64,000 bases of DNA. Source: Polyangiaceae bacterium. Its GTDB lineage: Bacteria > Myxococcota_A > Polyangia > Polyangiales > Polyangiaceae. Where the stretch lies: NCBI GenBank assembly GCA_015075635.1, contig JABTUA010000003.1:868001-932000 (forward strand). Reading direction: 5' to 3'. Made by a program: the position numbers and the translations under genes. Within the stretch, counting starts at the first letter, position 1, and the number at the start of each line of letters is the position of its first letter. Of this stretch, positions 1-8,015 are shown piece by piece. Below the pieces are notes generated by a model, which did not search any database, was not told where the DNA came from, and saw nothing but the letters and a program-made list of their open reading frames with translations.

Positions 1-136
1 CCACCTTGTGGCCGCTCACCGTCGTCTTGTCGCTGGTTGGCCCGTAGAACGGCGCGGCGCACGCCTGGGCGGCGCGCGGCGCGAGGGCGGGTACCAGCGA
101 GATTCCGGCAGCGAGAAGGATCGGGGCGAATCGCAT
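1..136 (-). CDS. Secreted protein, N-terminal part only (possibly DUF2330-like)
   Basis: The reverse strand opens at an ATG at 136-134 and stays open to the window edge for 45 codons; the rest lies outside. The first 25 residues form a classical Sec signal peptide: a short basic start (MRF), a hydrophobic stretch, and a PRAAQA cleavage region followed by CAAPFYGP. A mature protein starting with Cys and an aromatic/Pro segment, then a Val-Ser-Gly-His motif, resembles the beginning of DUF2330-type secreted proteins of myxobacteria, but this is pattern memory and the fragment is too short to prove it. Confidence 0.6.
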   Translation of the reverse strand, partial: MRFAPILLAAGISLVPALAPRAAQACAAPFYGPTSDKTTVSGHKV

Positions 137-308
137 GAGCTCCTCCGAGTGGAGCGGGGAGCAACGACCGTGCCGGAGCGGCGTCGGCAGCGCTTGCCCG
201 ACTCTAGCCCTGTTTCCGTCGGTTTGTGCCAGCTTGTGTCGCCGCCGAGCGCGCGTGGAGCGATCCCGTGACAGCCCTGCCGGAGTGACGGCGCTGCCGC
301 CTGACGCG

Positions 309-473
309 CTTGGCGGTCGGGGCGGACTCGCGCAGCGCCCGCAAGAGCTGGGGTCCCGGCGCGCCGGGCATCGAGCGATCGAGCAGGATGACGTCAGCCG
401 GCTCGCGCGCCAGCTCCGCGAGCGCAGCCGCGCCGTCGCTCGCGGTGCGTACCCGATGCTGCGCCGAGAGGAC
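309..473 (-). pseudogene. Response-regulator receiver domain remnant
   Basis: One reverse frame encodes a stretch reading HRVRTASDGAAALAEL, then PADVILLDRSMPG and PQLLRALRESAPTAK. This is the middle of a receiver domain: the phosphoacceptor strand with its Asp and the MPG loop, followed by helix alpha-3. The acidic pair at the start of the domain and the Thr/Lys switch residues at its end are missing, and no plausible start codon or complete domain surrounds it. It occupies the otherwise empty 137-546 interval. I read it as the decayed remains of a two-component regulator; the rest of that interval shows nothing recognisable. Confidence 0.55.
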
Positions 474-546
474 GGACGGTCCGCTCGCCGCGTCGGGCAC
501 CGGTCGAGCTGCGGGCCCAGCGCCTCGGATCTGGCAGACTACGGGG

Positions 547-1350
547 GTGGGCCCCAGCAGAGTCTCGTGCGCTGCACTGTCGTTGCTCTTGCTGAGCGCC
601 GCGTGCGGAGACGACTCCGCGCTACCCACTCAGTCCACCAAGTGTCGAGCGCTCGGCTGGATCGCGGAGACGGACGCCGAAATCGGCGTTGATTCGCTGG
701 TCATGCTGGATGCCGCCGGCGAGCTCGCCGCCCGGACGGCGACGAGCGAGGTCATCGCGGCGCGCAAGGCCGACGTGTCGGCGAGCGAGCTCGCGGTCTA
801 CGGCCTGCTGCTCGAACAGGCCAAGCCCCCGTTCGCAGCGGCGTCGCTCGAGGGCGTGCTGCCAAACGCCGGCACGCCCGACCCGAAGATGCCTGCGCCA
901 ATGAACCCGAGCGGCGGCAGCCTGATCGAAGCCTGCCTGCAGGCGGCCCTCGACTGCCAGACTCCGCCCGAGTGCGAGAGCTACGCGAGCGCCACCGACA
1001 GCTGGGGCTTCGTGCTCACACACCAGGCGGTTTGGCTCCTGTTCGCGCATTGGCGCTCGTGCTCCGTGCCGGTGGACCTGGAGGCTCGGCGCCGATCGGT
1101 GGCGGCGAGCATCGTCAAAGAGGCGGCCATGGACCCCACCCCGGGAGACCTGTACGCCGAGCGGCTGGCGGTGCTGGGGCACCTGGGCTTCGGCCAGAGT
1201 TACGACCCCACGTGGATCACCTCGCTCCGCGCGCAGGCTCAGCCCTCGGGGTGCATCCGCGCGGTGGAGCACGGTGAATGCAGCACCCACACCACCTCGC
1301 TCGCCGTGCTGGCGCTGACACACGCCGGCGACATCGAGGAGTGCCGCTGA
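547..1350 (+). CDS. Lipoprotein of unknown function
   Basis: A 267-residue protein. The GTG at 547 is preferred over upstream starts because it places a short lipoprotein signal at the N-terminus: SLLLLSAAC, with the lipidated Cys at about residue 20, followed by GDD. The mature part is mixed helical and contains five Cys residues in two clusters (CLQAALDC, CESY) that could form disulfides outside the cytoplasm, consistent with an exported protein. No catalytic motif is visible. It stands alone, with about 240 bp to the next gene on the same strand. I do not recognise the family. Confidence 0.7.
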   Translation: MGPSRVSCAALSLLLLSAACGDDSALPTQSTKCRALGWIAETDAEIGVDSLVMLDAAGELAARTATSEVIAARKADVSASELAVYGLLLEQAKPPFAAASLEGVLPNAGTPDPKMPAPMNPSGGSLIEACLQAALDCQTPPECESYASATDSWGFVLTHQAVWLLFAHWRSCSVPVDLEARRRSVAASIVKEAAMDPTPGDLYAERLAVLGHLGFGQSYDPTWITSLRAQAQPSGCIRAVEHGECSTHTTSLAVLALTHAGDIEECR

Positions 1351-1587
1351 CGCAACGCCCACACACGCGGACCGCGAACCCTCGCGAGAGCACGGTGCGC
1401 TCTTGCGGCTCGATCCGGCTCCCGAGCCTCACGTGACGACGCTGTAACTTTTCGCTCAGCTCGGAAAGCGCTGCCGGCCGCGAGACCGATGTCGGTTGTT
1501 GAGTGACAGCGTGTGTGCCGCACGGGTACTGTAGTCAAAGCTGGGCCGCGTTTTGTCGGCCTGTGCCGTGACCCCGGAGGGCCCGAA

Positions 1588-3285
1588 ATGGCGAGAAAGA
1601 CCAAGCGGAGCGCGAAGGCCGTCCTGGCGCTGGCCGTGTCCCTGGCGACGGGGTTGTACGCAGGTTGCACAGGCACCATCACCGAGCCCGGAGCGCGGGA
1701 CGGCGAGGTCGGGCCCGGCGGCACGCCCGCCAGCAAGGACCAAGACGCCGTCGCGCCCGCGGCCCGCGTGTCGCGGCTGACCCACCAGCAGTGGCAGAAC
1801 AGCGTACGGGATCTGTTCGGCATCCCGGCCTCGACGCCCATCGAGGCCGAGCTGCCGCAAGACCCGAAGACCGCGGGCTACCTTTTCGACAACGACGCTC
1901 AGTCGCTGAGCGTCGACCAGGCACTCTGGGGCGCCTATCAGCGCGGGGCCGACGCGGTGGTGGAGCTGGTCGTGGGCGACGCGGCGCTGTTCGCGAAGCT
2001 CCTTCCTCCAGACACCGGTGATCCCGATCAGAGGGCTCGCACGTTGATCGACGAGCTCGGCAGCCGGGCCTATCGACGACCGCTCGCGCAGGCCGAGAAG
2101 GACGAGCTGTTCGAGGTCTACCAGGGCGCTGCGGCGCTCTTTTCTGGAGTACCGGCGCTCGAGGCCGGCGTGCGACTGGTGCTGCAGGCGCTCTTGCAGT
2201 CGCCGTTCTTCTTGTACCGCATCGAGTCGAGCACGAAGGTGGTGAACGGCGTCGTGCCGCTGGACGGCTACGAGATGGCCAGCCGGCTCTCGTACACGCT
2301 CCTCGACACCATGCCGGATGCGAAGCTGTTCGCCGCGGCAGCCGCCGGCGAGCTGTCGAGCGTCGCCAACGTCGAGGCGCAGGCGCGCCGGCTGCTCGAC
2401 GATCCGCGCGCGGCAAACGTGATCGCCGCGTTCCACCACGCGCTGTTCGACGGGGACAAGATCGAGAGCATCAAGCCGCTGCCAGCGCTCTTCCCGGACG
2501 TCTCGACGGAGCTCGCCGCCGCGGCGATCGAGGAGAACGAGCGCTTCGTGCGCGACCAATTCGCGCAGGGTGGAGGCTTCCGCGAGCTCCTGACCTCGAC
2601 GACGACGTTCGTGAACGCCGACCTGGCCCAGATCTACGGCCTCAGCGGCGGCTTCGGCCCGAGCTTCCAGAAGGTGGAGCTCGACCCCAAGAAGCGCCGC
2701 GGGATCTTCACCCAGATCGGCTTCTTGGCCGCCAACGCCACCTCCGCCGATCCCGATCCGATTCACCGGGGGGCCTACCTGGCGCGGCGCATCGCCTGCC
2801 TGCCGGTCAGCGCGCCGCCCGAGGCGGTCGAGCCGCTGCCGGCGGCGGCCGAGGGCACCACCAACCGCGAGAACGTCGCGTCCTACACCGAGAAGGAGGG
2901 CAGCGTCTGTGCTGGTTGTCACAAGGACCACATCAACCCGTTCGGGTTCGCCTTCGAGAGCTACGACGCGGTGGGGGCGTGGCGCGACCAAGACAACGGC
3001 CACCCCGTCGACTCGTCCGCCTCGCCGCTGATCGACGAGATCCCCACGTCCGTCTCCGGCGCCGTCGAGCTGGCCGAGAAGCTGGCGGCCAGCCCAGGCG
3101 TGCACGAGTGCTACGCGAAACACTGGCTCGAGTACGCCTTCGGGCGCAAGCGCACGGTGGGCGATCAGAAGACGATTCGAGACGTCGGCGAGCTCAGCCG
3201 CAGCGGTGGCAGCATCAAGGACGTCATCGCGAAGCTGACCGTCAGCCGAGCGTTCATGAATCGCAGCAAGGAGGAGCTCCCATGA
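1588..3285 (+). CDS. DUF1592/DUF1588 heme-binding lipoprotein
   Basis: A 565-residue exported protein of the planctomycete-type cytochrome family that is common in myxobacteria. The ATG at 1588 gives a lipoprotein signal (LATGLYAGC, Cys 27); the longer reading to 1513 lacks this. The domains follow the family order: a DUF1587-like segment (RLTHQQWQNSVRDLFG, about residue 62), DUF1595 (SRAYRRPL), DUF1592 (YEMASRLSY), DUF1588 (RRGIFTQIGFLA) and DUF1585 (HWLEYAFGRKR) at the C-terminus. A single c-type heme motif, CAGCH, is at residue 441. The family is thought to work in periplasmic redox or polymer turnover, but no reaction is established. It overlaps the next gene by four bases, so the two are co-translated. 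Confidence 0.9.
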   Translation: MARKTKRSAKAVLALAVSLATGLYAGCTGTITEPGARDGEVGPGGTPASKDQDAVAPAARVSRLTHQQWQNSVRDLFGIPASTPIEAELPQDPKTAGYLFDNDAQSLSVDQALWGAYQRGADAVVELVVGDAALFAKLLPPDTGDPDQRARTLIDELGSRAYRRPLAQAEKDELFEVYQGAAALFSGVPALEAGVRLVLQALLQSPFFLYRIESSTKVVNGVVPLDGYEMASRLSYTLLDTMPDAKLFAAAAAGELSSVANVEAQARRLLDDPRAANVIAAFHHALFDGDKIESIKPLPALFPDVSTELAAAAIEENERFVRDQFAQGGGFRELLTSTTTFVNADLAQIYGLSGGFGPSFQKVELDPKKRRGIFTQIGFLAANATSADPDPIHRGAYLARRIACLPVSAPPEAVEPLPAAAEGTTNRENVASYTEKEGSVCAGCHKDHINPFGFAFESYDAVGAWRDQDNGHPVDSSASPLIDEIPTSVSGAVELAEKLAASPGVHECYAKHWLEYAFGRKRTVGDQKTIRDVGELSRSGGSIKDVIAKLTVSRAFMNRSKEELP

Positions 3286-4709
3286 AGATCTCGCGCCGAC
3301 TTCTGCTGAAGGGTCTGGGCGGCGTCGCCCTCACGCTCCCGGTCCTCGAGTCGCTGGGCGGTCGGGAGGCCAAGGCGGCCAACGAGGTGCTGCCGTTCGC
3401 CATCTTCCTGCGCCAGGCGAACGGAGTCGCGGCCGCGACGTCGAGCGGTGTCCTGGGCGCGGAGCCCGAGCGCTTCTGGCCCAAGAACCTCGGGGCGCTC
3501 ACGGCGGAGAACGTGAGCGGTCGCGCGCTCGAGGAGCTCGAGCCGTATCTGGACCGATTGCTGGTGGTCAAGAACGTCAACATGAAGGGCTACGACTTCG
3601 GCGACGGTCATGCCCGTGGAGCGCTTCAGGGTTTGACCGCACGCGGGCCGACGGTCGACGGGGCAGCCGGCGACTCCGAAGCGGCCGGCGAGAGCATCGA
3701 CCACCGCATCGGGCGCGAGCTGAACCCGGGCGGCCGCGACTCGCTGTTCCTGTACTCCGGCAAGAGCGGCGGCTGGCTCGGCGGTCCGTGCATCTCCTAC
3801 CGCGGCCCGGCGCAGCGGCGTTCCGCGCTGCACAACCCGTGGACCGCCTACCAGACCATCGTCGGCGGAGACACCAGCCTGTCGCCGGAGGCCCGCGCCG
3901 AGATCGTCGGGCGGCAGAAGAGCGTGAACGACCTGGTGCGCGGCCAGCTCCAGAGCCTCATGGCCCGGCCGGAGCTGTCGTCGAACGACAAGCAGCGCCT
4001 GCAACTGCACTTCGACAGCGTGCGCGACCTGGAGGTCGCGCTCACCTGCCGCCTGACCAAGGACAAGGAGCTCCTGCTCCAGGGTGAGTCCGCCGGCTAC
4101 GACAGCGCAGACGGCAACGAGGTGCTGTCGACCGCCCGCCTGCACATCGACATCGCCGCGCTGGCGCTCGCCTGCGGCTACACGCGCTCGGTCGCCATTC
4201 AGATCGGCAGCGGCAACGACGGCAGCACGCGCTATCCCGACCCGGACAGCGGTGGGCTGATGGCGGACAACTTCCACTACATCTCGCATCGGCGCAAATC
4301 CCACGACTCGAGCGGGACCGTCATCGACGGCTCGGATCTGCTGCACAGCAAGGTCGACCGTCACTTCGCGCAGCTCTTCAAGTACCTGCTCGACCGGCTG
4401 AGTGCGTACGACATGCCGAGCGGCAAGCCGCTCCTGCACCACGGAGTCGCGGTCTGGTACAACGACAACTCCGCTGGTCCGTCTCACGGCGCGACGAACG
4501 TGCCCTTCGTGCTGGCCGGCAGCGCGGGCGGATTCCTGAAGCAGGGCCAGTACCTCGAGGCCGACAGCGACCCGAAGAGCTTGAACCACGCGCGGATGCT
4601 CGGCACCATCGGCAGCGCTGCGGGCCTGCGCAAGCAGAGCGGCGACCTGATCGACGACTTCGGCGACCCCGCGCTCCCGCGCGGTGTGCTCCCCGCCTTG
4701 ATCGCCTAG
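3282..4709 (+). CDS. DUF1552 exported protein
   Basis: A 475-residue protein of the DUF1552 family, the standard partner of DUF1592/DUF1588 proteins. Its ATG lies in the ATGA overlap with the upstream stop codon. The N-terminus has a twin-arginine-like export signal (SRRLLLKGLGG followed by a hydrophobic run and an EAKA cleavage region), so folding before export is likely. The body has the family's typical blocks, including DGHARGALQGLTA, a long helical segment with an SVRDLE motif, and an HYISHRRK block near residue 330. The family is distantly related to alkaline-phosphatase-fold proteins, though I see no complete metal site. Function unknown; the pairing suggests a shared complex or substrate. 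Confidence 0.88.
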   Translation: MKISRRLLLKGLGGVALTLPVLESLGGREAKAANEVLPFAIFLRQANGVAAATSSGVLGAEPERFWPKNLGALTAENVSGRALEELEPYLDRLLVVKNVNMKGYDFGDGHARGALQGLTARGPTVDGAAGDSEAAGESIDHRIGRELNPGGRDSLFLYSGKSGGWLGGPCISYRGPAQRRSALHNPWTAYQTIVGGDTSLSPEARAEIVGRQKSVNDLVRGQLQSLMARPELSSNDKQRLQLHFDSVRDLEVALTCRLTKDKELLLQGESAGYDSADGNEVLSTARLHIDIAALALACGYTRSVAIQIGSGNDGSTRYPDPDSGGLMADNFHYISHRRKSHDSSGTVIDGSDLLHSKVDRHFAQLFKYLLDRLSAYDMPSGKPLLHHGVAVWYNDNSAGPSHGATNVPFVLAGSAGGFLKQGQYLEADSDPKSLNHARMLGTIGSAAGLRKQSGDLIDDFGDPALPRGVLPALIA

Positions 4710-4781
4710 GAGGCTTTTTCGCGCATCCCGGGATTCGGCTTGACAGGTGCGCCGCTCGGGGCCACCGATTGAGGCTCAGGG

Positions 4782-6020
4782 ATGTCGGAGATCGACCGCG
4801 AGAGCCTGAAGGAGCGGGTGGGGACCGTGCTCCGGCAGAGGTACACCCTGGACGGTCTGCTCGACGTCGGCGGCATGGCCGCGGTCTACGTGGGGACGCA
4901 CCGCAACGGACGGCGCGTCGCCATCAAGATCTTGCACGGGAAGTTCGCGGCGAGCTCCGACATCTGTCAGCGCTTCCTGCGCGAGGGCTACGTGGCCAAC
5001 GCCGTCGAGCACCCGGGGGCCGTGGCCGTGCTCGACGACGACAAGGCCGAGGACGGCGCGCCGTTCCTTGTGATGGAGCTCCTGAAGGGGGTCACCCTCC
5101 AGGAGCGCATCGAGGAGGTCGGCGCCTTGCCCCCGGAAGAGGCGCTCTACGTGGTGGACCAGGTGCTCGACGTGCTCGCTGCCGCTCACGAGAAGGGCAT
5201 CGTGCACCGCGACATCAAGCCCGCGAACGTGTTCTTGACCCGCGACGGTCCGATCAAGGTGCTCGACTTCGGCCTCGCCCGGATGCGTCGCGAGTCCTTC
5301 TCCGTGGATCCGACTCGCGACGGGCTCGTGCTCGGCACGCCGAGCTTCATCGCGCCGGAGCAGGCCAGAGGTCAGAACGACCTGGTGGACTGGCGCACGG
5401 ACATCTGGTCCGTCGGCGCCATCGCCTACACCTCGCTCACCGGTCGTTACGTGCACGAGGAGTCGACCAGCGTGAAGCGGTTGGTCGCGGCAGCGACCAA
5501 GCCGGCGCCCAGCATCGCGGCGGCGCTCCCCGATCTGGCCAGGCACGTCGTCGGGCTGGTGGACACCGCGCTGGCGTTCGACAAGGAGCAGCGCTTCCAG
5601 ACCGCGCGGCTGATGCAACGGGCGACGCGCGCTGCTTACCAGGCCATGATGAGCGGACCGGTCAGCGACGAAGGCATCAGCACCAAGCCCTCCTGGGCGG
5701 ATGGTCCGTCCACCGATCCGGAGCGGCGCATCGGCGGGCTCGCCAGCGTGACCCTGATCTCGGAGCAGCCGGCCGACGCCGGCGCTCACTCCATCGACGT
5801 CAGCTTCGAGGAGGCGATCCCGCTGGTCTCGCCCCAGAAGCCCAAGGTGTCGCCGGAGCCCACGCTGATCTCCGGCAACCCCGACGCGGACGTGGTCACC
5901 GACAGCATGATCGCCAGCGCAGAGGTCGTCACCGAGAGCATGCTCGTGGACTCCGGCGTGATGAAGTCCACCGACCCGGGCGGGCCGGTGTTCGAGGACT
6001 CGAAGAAAGAGTCCAAGTAG
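4782..6020 (+). CDS. Eukaryotic-type Ser/Thr protein kinase
   Basis: A 412-residue kinase of the PknB/Hanks type with all catalytic elements: a Gly-rich loop (DVGGMAAVY, about 28-36), the ATP-binding Lys 49 in VAIK, a helix-C Glu near 68, HRDIKPAN at 142-149, DFG at 162-164 and APE at 191-193. The kinase fold ends near residue 285. The remaining tail is low-complexity and acidic, rich in Ser/Thr, with two near-repeats (VVTDSM and VVTESM, about 370-385) that could be autophosphorylation or docking sites. There is no transmembrane segment, so it is probably cytoplasmic. It lies 72 bp after the DUF1552 gene; a TTGACA-like hexamer at about 4739 could mark its own promoter. Confidence 0.93.
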   Translation: MSEIDRESLKERVGTVLRQRYTLDGLLDVGGMAAVYVGTHRNGRRVAIKILHGKFAASSDICQRFLREGYVANAVEHPGAVAVLDDDKAEDGAPFLVMELLKGVTLQERIEEVGALPPEEALYVVDQVLDVLAAAHEKGIVHRDIKPANVFLTRDGPIKVLDFGLARMRRESFSVDPTRDGLVLGTPSFIAPEQARGQNDLVDWRTDIWSVGAIAYTSLTGRYVHEESTSVKRLVAAATKPAPSIAAALPDLARHVVGLVDTALAFDKEQRFQTARLMQRATRAAYQAMMSGPVSDEGISTKPSWADGPSTDPERRIGGLASVTLISEQPADAGAHSIDVSFEEAIPLVSPQKPKVSPEPTLISGNPDADVVTDSMIASAEVVTESMLVDSGVMKSTDPGGPVFEDSKKESK

Positions 6021-6023
6021 CGA

Positions 6024-7385
6024 CTACTTCTCGCGCGGGCCCGGGCCACCGAACGTGCTGTGCCCGGCACACAGCGCCTTCGAGTAGGCGAGGCGCTTGG
6101 CCTCCTCCGGGCCGAAGGTCTGCGCGAGATCCGCCTCGAAGGCGCCCATCTCCCCGGTCAGGCCCCAGAACAGGTCGAACACGGCGTGTTGTTCCTTGCC
6201 CGGGACGGGGGGCGGCTTCTGGCCGGCGCGGATCTCGGAGACGAGTCGCATCGCCTCGCTCACGCTGGCGCCCTCTTGCTTTCGCATCGCGTCCACTACC
6301 ACGTGCGTGCAGGTGTCCGGTCCCAACACGTCCACCACGTCGGCGTTGCCGATGGCCTTGGCGCAAAGCGGCCGAATGGTCTTCCAGATGCGCTCGTAGG
6401 AGCGCTTGTAGGCGGCGTCGATGGGCTCGACGTCGTCGGGCGCGAGCCCCAGCTCCTCCAGCCGCTCCGGACCGGGCTTCCAGCCGTCCGGCTTGAAGCA
6501 CGGATGGCGGTATTTGATGGTGCCGTCCTTGGCGAGCTCGCTCCAGTCTTGCTGGTCCAGATCGAACTCGTGGCGACCGCGGGCCGCGCCGCCGTCGGTG
6601 CGCTTGGCCAGCTCGCGCTCGGCGCTCGAGAGCTGCTCCTCCAGCTTCGTCTTCTCCTTCTCGATGCCCTTCAGGCGCCGGTTCAGCTCGGAGATGTCGC
6701 GCGCCAGGTTCTCGTTGGCGGTCGCCAGCGCTCCGCCCGCCGAGCCCTCGAGGCTCTCTTCGGCGTCGGCCAGCTCCTCCGGGCTCACCTTCTTGGCCCC
6801 GGGTCCGAGCTTGCCGGCCTCCCCCGCAGAGAGCCCGACGCGCTCCCCGGCGTGGGAGAGCTGCACCTTGCCTTCGTACACCGTCACCACCGCCACCGCC
6901 GCGAGCGCTGCGCTGCCCGCCGCCACCGCCAAGTCCCTGCGCTTCATCTCGTGCTCTCCCTTCGGGGCCGCCGTGCCCACGCGCACCCGGAAACAGGTGC
7001 CCAGGACGCTGACGTCGCCTGCAGGGGTTTTCACGACGAACGGGCCGCCGGGTTCCACGCGGTAGAACACTTCGCCGGCGGCCTGGCTGATTTCACGCCC
7101 GCGCCAGTCGATCTTGGCGCCGGCCTCCAATACGGCCGTGGCCTCGTTGCCGAGCCGGAGCTCGGTGCGCTCGCGGGCCAGGTGGCCGCCGCTGCTCACC
7201 GGGCGCATCGAGAACCAGAGCAGCACCGCCGCCGCTGCCGCGACGAGCACGCTGGCGACGGCCAGGGTCGGGCCGCGGCGGCGCCGCGGGGCCCGCTCCT
7301 CGAGCGCGCGCTCGACGACGCGCTCCGCGAATCCCTGCGGCGGCTCGTCGACGGGCCAGGCCTCCTCCAAGCGGTCGCGGTCCAT
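6024..7385 (-). CDS. FecR-domain membrane protein, probable anti-sigma factor
   Basis: A 453-residue protein whose ATG at 7385 overlaps the sigma-factor stop by one base. Residues 1-38 are a short acidic-then-basic cytoplasmic part that could hold the sigma factor; 40-58 is a single transmembrane helix; 70-195 is a FecR-like beta domain (motifs GEVFYRV, FVVKTPAG, VTVYEGKV). This domain carries an odd insertion at about 138-166 containing an MKRRDLAVAAG segment and a hydrophobic run. Residues 222-262 form a coiled coil, and the C-terminal 190 residues are an unrecognised domain with three Cys. By analogy with FecR/FecI pairs it likely controls the neighbouring sigma factor from the membrane; this is inferred from context. 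Confidence 0.82.
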   Translation of the reverse strand: MDRDRLEEAWPVDEPPQGFAERVVERALEERAPRRRRGPTLAVASVLVAAAAAVLLWFSMRPVSSGGHLARERTELRLGNEATAVLEAGAKIDWRGREISQAAGEVFYRVEPGGPFVVKTPAGDVSVLGTCFRVRVGTAAPKGEHEMKRRDLAVAAGSAALAAVAVVTVYEGKVQLSHAGERVGLSAGEAGKLGPGAKKVSPEELADAEESLEGSAGGALATANENLARDISELNRRLKGIEKEKTKLEEQLSSAERELAKRTDGGAARGRHEFDLDQQDWSELAKDGTIKYRHPCFKPDGWKPGPERLEELGLAPDDVEPIDAAYKRSYERIWKTIRPLCAKAIGNADVVDVLGPDTCTHVVVDAMRKQEGASVSEAMRLVSEIRAGQKPPPVPGKEQHAVFDLFWGLTGEMGAFEADLAQTFGPEEAKRLAYSKALCAGHSTFGGPGPREK

Positions 7386-7975
7386 CAGCGGTCCTCCTTG
7401 AAATCCGCGAGGGCTCCTTGGAGCTTCTCGCGCGCGCGAAACACGCGGGTCTTGATCGTCCCGACCGGAGCGCCCAGCGCCTCGGCGATGTCTTTCAGCG
7501 AAAAGTCGTGGAACTCCGCCAGCACGAAGGCCGCGCGCTGATCGTCGGGCAGCGCTTCGATGGCCCGCGCCAGAGCAGCTCGGAGCTCTAGCTGGCGCGC
7601 CAGACGCTCCGGCGAGCTCGTGTCGCTGGCGACGTCGGGGACCACCGGCTCGGGTCGCCTCTTCTTCCTGGCGTCGAGGGCCAGCCGGGTCGCGATGGTG
7701 AGCAGCCAGGTCGAGACCCGCGCCGGACCGTCCGGGTCGAAGCCCGGCAGGGCACGGAAGGCCCGGAGGAAGGTCTCCTGGGCGAGATCTTCGACCTCCC
7801 GGCCGCGGCCCATGAGCCGGGAGAGCAGCGCGAAGACCGGGCGCTCGTAGCGCACCACGAAGGCGCGGAAGGCGATCGGGTCCCCGTTCCGCGCTCGGGC
7901 CAGCGTGGCCGGATCGAGCTCGCGCCCTGGCACCGCCGGCGCTGCCTCGCCCGAGAGAGCCATGGCCGCCATCAT
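7385..7975 (-). CDS. ECF-type RNA polymerase sigma factor
   Basis: A 196-residue sigma-70 family protein of ECF size. Region 2 spans about residues 35-82 (FRAFVVRYERPVFALLSR, then EVEDLAQETFLRAFRAL, the core-binding and -10 recognition helices). Region 4 spans about 138-188 (ALPDDQRAAFVLAEF, then a helix-turn-helix with GAPVGTIKTRVFRAREKL). No region 1.1 or 3 is present. Two adjacent ATG codons at 7975 and 7972 are possible starts and cannot be separated. It is the first gene of a two-gene operon with the FecR-type protein, the usual arrangement for a sigma factor and its membrane regulator. Confidence 0.93.
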   Translation of the reverse strand: MMAAMALSGEAAPAVPGRELDPATLARARNGDPIAFRAFVVRYERPVFALLSRLMGRGREVEDLAQETFLRAFRALPGFDPDGPARVSTWLLTIATRLALDARKKRRPEPVVPDVASDTSSPERLARQLELRAALARAIEALPDDQRAAFVLAEFHDFSLKDIAEALGAPVGTIKTRVFRAREKLQGALADFKEDR

Positions 7976-8015
7976 CCCGCCGTTCCACGAGCCGGGGCGG
8001 GAAAGGTTCCGGCCC

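Noticed and set aside
1456..3123. Long open frame on the minus strand (about 555 codons)
   Set aside because: It is antisense to a clear DUF1592/DUF1588 gene; high GC makes such shadow frames common, and its composition (Arg/Ala/Gly-rich without motifs) is not protein-like. The same holds for the frames at 6060-7541, 12102-13289, 10143-11762 and 59446-60792.
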